Below are positions 61,801 to 64,000 of a DNA stretch of 64,000 bases, in pieces. The position numbers and the translations under genes were made by a program. Position 1 is the stretch's first letter, and every line of letters begins with the position of its first letter. Origin of the DNA: Enterococcus casseliflavus NBRC 100478 (GTDB lineage: Bacteria > Bacillota > Bacilli > Lactobacillales > Enterococcaceae); contig NZ_BCPT01000001.1 in assembly GCF_001544095.1 (NCBI RefSeq), positions 124,001 through 188,000 on the forward strand, read 5' to 3'. The notes under the pieces were generated by a model. That model was not told the origin of the DNA and ran no database searches. It saw only the letters and a list, made by a program, of their open reading frames with translations.

Positions 61801-62586
61801 ATGCTGAAAAAAGAAAGATTGTTTACTATCGTAGAAATGGTCAATAAAAAAGGAATCCTTACCGTTAATGAAATCATCAATCAATTAGATGTTTCTGATA
61901 TGACCGTTCGCAGAGATTTAGATGAATTAGAAAAATCGGGCAAGCTGCTACGTGTCCATGGAGGGGCGCAAAGTCTTTCCTACACTTTAGATCAAGAACT
62001 TTCTCACACCGAAAAAGCCACTCTGCAGATTCAAGAAAAAAAAGAAATTGCTGCCGCAGCAGCCTCCTCAATTCAAGAAGGCGAAACAATTTTTTTAGGA
62101 CCAGGTACAACAATCGAACTTTTGGCGACCCATTTACTGAACAAGAAAATTCGGATTATTACAAACAATTACCCGGTTTTTGATATTCTTGCGCAAGCAG
62201 ATGGACCAGAAATTTTACTAATTGGTGGTGATTTCCGTAAAAATACCGGCGCATTTGTTGGACCAATCACCAACGACAATTTAAGAAGACTAAAGTTTAC
62301 AAAAGCATTTATCAGTTCAAATGGCGTTCACAACGAAGCAATTTCTACTTACAGTACAGAAGAAGGAGAAGCGCAGCAGATCGCATTAAATAATTCTCGC
62401 AAGAAATATCTGCTCGTTGATAACAAAAAGTTCAATCGGGATGATTTTTATGTGTTTTATAATTTACATGATTTCGATTTACTCATTACGGATCGCCAGA
62501 TCTCGCGAGAGGTTCAAGAGCACTATGCACAATATGTCGATCTGCAAATTGCTGATTCAACCGAAAATACCACTATAGGAGCGTAA
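61801..62586 (+). CDS. DeoR-family repressor (LacR-like)
   Basis: 261 residues from ATG 61801 with GAGG eight bases upstream. An N-terminal DeoR HTH (ILTVNEIINQLDVSDMTVRRDLDEL) with the signature RVHGGAQSL is followed by the DeoRC sensor domain (about 75-235; IFLGPGTTIELLA, TNNYPV, LIGGDFRKNTGAFVG). Such regulators respond to phosphorylated sugars, tagatose 6-phosphate in the case of LacR. Divergent from the galactan operon; the paired 14-mers are its likely sites. A HAD gene follows after two bases. Confidence 0.93.
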   Translation: MLKKERLFTIVEMVNKKGILTVNEIINQLDVSDMTVRRDLDELEKSGKLLRVHGGAQSLSYTLDQELSHTEKATLQIQEKKEIAAAAASSIQEGETIFLGPGTTIELLATHLLNKKIRIITNNYPVFDILAQADGPEILLIGGDFRKNTGAFVGPITNDNLRRLKFTKAFISSNGVHNEAISTYSTEEGEAQQIALNNSRKKYLLVDNKKFNRDDFYVFYNLHDFDLLITDRQISREVQEHYAQYVDLQIADSTENTTIGA

Positions 62587-62588
62587 CT

Positions 62589-63281
62589 ATGAAAGGGATT
62601 ATTTTTGATTTCAACGGAACAATGTTTTTGGACTCTCATCTACATGAAGCTGCTTGGCTGCACATGATTCATGATCATACAAAAGATGGTTTATCAGATG
62701 AGGATATTTTAAAAAATATCCATGGTCGAACGAATACGGAGATTTTAAAACATTTCATTTCAGAACATTTGACCGCCTCTGAGATCGCCGTATTGTCAGA
62801 AGAAAAAGAAAGCTATTATCGTATGCTTTGCTTGCAAAATAAGAACGATCTCCAATTGACAAAGGGGCTTGAAGCGACTCTTGATCAGCTGACTGACCAG
62901 CAGATTCCATTAACGATCGCCACCGCTACTGTTAAAGAGAATGTTGCTTTTTATTTTGATACTTTCGATTTAGCTCGCTGGTTTGATTGGGATAAGATCG
63001 TCTATGACGATGGCTCTTTTCCTGGAAAACCGCAACCGGATATTTTTCTTAAAGCGGCTGGCAAATTGGGCTTAGCTCCTGCAGATTGTCTTGTTATCGA
63101 AGATGCTTATTCAGGTTTGCTTGCTGCCAAGCGTGCTGGGATTGGAACAATTATCGCAATTGATCCATTCGGTAAGAATAAATCAGTATTTGAACAGGCA
63201 CAGCTAAATAAAGATGGAACCATCAAAGATTTTACTGATTTTTGGACAGAGCACCTGTCAAAAGTTTTCGTTAAATCATAA
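62589..63281 (+). CDS. HAD-family hydrolase, DxN variant
   Basis: 230 residues with the beta-phosphoglucomutase-like layout. Motif I is FDFNGTMF: the nucleophile Asp7 is present, but the second Asp is Asn9. Thr in IATATVKEN, Lys in PGKPQPDIFLKA and the acidic IEDAYSGLLAAK motif are intact. Asn at the acid/base position should slow phosphatase action or shift the reaction; some Firmicute relatives share it. Co-transcribed with the DeoR gene, so a role in galactan-derived phosphosugar handling is likely. Confidence 0.88.
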   Translation: MKGIIFDFNGTMFLDSHLHEAAWLHMIHDHTKDGLSDEDILKNIHGRTNTEILKHFISEHLTASEIAVLSEEKESYYRMLCLQNKNDLQLTKGLEATLDQLTDQQIPLTIATATVKENVAFYFDTFDLARWFDWDKIVYDDGSFPGKPQPDIFLKAAGKLGLAPADCLVIEDAYSGLLAAKRAGIGTIIAIDPFGKNKSVFEQAQLNKDGTIKDFTDFWTEHLSKVFVKS

Positions 63282-63293
63282 TATTCCATACAA

Positions 63294-63332
63294 AAAGCGG
63301 CTCAACCAAGAAATCTTGATTGAGCCACTTTG
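63294..63332. terminator. Bidirectional terminator
   Basis: AAAAAGCGGCTCAA..AAGA pairs with TCTT..TTGAGCCACTTT. It separates the convergent HAD and YugP-like genes. Confidence 0.82.
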
Positions 63333-63352
63333 TTATTATTTGTTTCCATTTT

Positions 63353-64000
63353 CTAATTCCGACGGTTGTTATTACCGAATAAAATAATCAAACGTAAGAG
63401 CTGCAATAAGGTTGCTACGGCAGCTGCGACATACGTCAACGCTGCGGCAAAGAGCACTCTTCTTGCTTGTGGTACTTCATCTTCTGTTAACAAGCCACCA
63501 TCTGCCAAAATACGGATCGCCCGTTTTGAGGCATCGAACTCGACTGGCAAGGTCACTAATTGGAAAATAAACGCCAATGAGAAAGCCAACAAGCCTAAGT
63601 TGATCAGAAACGATCCTCGTAATAGGACCCCAATCAAAATCAATGGGATCGAGATGCTGGTTCCGATATTAGCGATCGGTACGATCGCATGACGCAAACG
63701 CAAAGGAAAATAACCTTTGGCATCTTGGACTGCGTGTCCACACTCATGGGCCGCAACACCGATTGCTGCTACCGAAGTTGATTGTGCAGTGGATTGCGAT
63801 AAACTCAGCATTTTGTTGCCAGAATTGTAATTATCCGTCAAATCACCAGCGATCGCTTGCACACCCACATTATTGATTCCTTGGCTTTGCAAGATGTACT
63901 GCGCCGCTTTTGTGCCGGTAATATTATTTTTACTTCTGACTTTGTCATATTTGTTAAAGGTACTTTTGACGTACGCTGACGCTGCTAGTGAAATCACCAT
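63353..64000 (-). CDS. YugP-type zinc metallopeptidase (5' truncated)
   Basis: 215 residues are visible; the start is beyond the window because relatives carry 10-20 more residues before this Met. The zinc motif HECGH occurs in AAHECGHAVQD, and three hydrophobic helices follow. Family members are membrane-bound neutral zinc peptidases (YugP) of unknown substrate. It shares the terminator at 63294-63332. Confidence 0.93.
   Translation of the reverse strand: MVISLAASAYVKSTFNKYDKVRSKNNITGTKAAQYILQSQGINNVGVQAIAGDLTDNYNSGNKMLSLSQSTAQSTSVAAIGVAAHECGHAVQDAKGYFPLRLRHAIVPIANIGTSISIPLILIGVLLRGSFLINLGLLAFSLAFIFQLVTLPVEFDASKRAIRILADGGLLTEDEVPQARRVLFAAALTYVAAAVATLLQLLRLIILFGNNNRRN

Overview
The window reads as chromosome of a low-to-moderate GC Firmicute, most likely an Enterococcus. 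The evidence is the housekeeping block rpmE2-rho-murA-fba-pyrG, the many PTS systems, the strong AGGAGG ribosome sites and the CcpA-type cre boxes. The dense plant-polysaccharide gene content would suit a plant- or gut-associated species such as E. casseliflavus or E. gallinarum; the species is an inference.

Layout. 1-994: 3' end of a YesM-type sensor kinase. 1053-5683: GH43, GH31 alpha-xylosidase and a ROK kinase, forming a xyloside/xyloglucan-oligosaccharide unit. 5828-10058: LicT-controlled beta-glucoside PTS operon (licT, EIIBCA, 6-phospho-beta-glucosidase) with two antiterminator/terminator pairs. 10420-13329: a second 6-phospho-beta-glycosidase and a YesN-type response regulator. 13471-17821: xylB and xylA with divergent xylR. 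17877-23750: GH43 beta-xylosidase with a CUT1 ABC sugar importer and a divergent AraC regulator. 24014-34304: a ten-gene sugar-acid locus (mannose-family PTS, UxuA, Eda, three dehydrogenases, a frameshifted peptidase-like membrane gene) with a divergent RpiR regulator. 34561-39091: small envelope, stress and regulatory genes. 39490-42043: a three-gene ABC-2 exporter behind a structured leader. 42099-47687: an alpha-glucoside PTS locus (EIICB, GH4 with a CDMP motif, MFS carrier, separate EIIA, RpiR regulator). 47827-48813: a 55-residue membrane protein and a solitary Mrr-like nuclease. 49304-55962: the housekeeping block. 56488-63281: a galactan locus (secreted GH53 galactanase, lactose-type PTS, LacG, DeoR regulator, HAD enzyme). 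63353-64000: a partial YugP-type zinc peptidase.

How it works together. Secreted or imported plant oligosaccharides (xylosides, beta-glucosides, alpha-glucosides, galactan fragments, sugar acids) are taken up by PTS or ABC routes, hydrolysed by intracellular glycosidases and fed to the xylose, glycolytic or KDPG routes. Regulation is unusually readable. Four sites of one 21-bp design (TTAGT..-N7-..ACTAA) link xylR, xylB, xylA and the xyloside ABC operon. Two RAT/terminator pairs control the beta-glucoside operon. A 22-bp perfect palindrome sits inside the sugar-acid promoter. Two inverted copies of a 14-mer flank the galactan divergent promoters. pyrG has a GGGC start and leader terminator as expected for CTP-sensitive reiterative-transcription attenuation.

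The most unusual items are the sugar-acid PTS operon (UxuA and Eda but no visible Edd or KdgK, plus an embedded degenerate M28-like membrane protein broken by what looks like a one-base deletion), the coupling of an extracellular GH53 galactanase to a lactose-type PTS, the folded leader before the ABC exporter, and a tRNA-like 3' end at the edge of the galactan locus.
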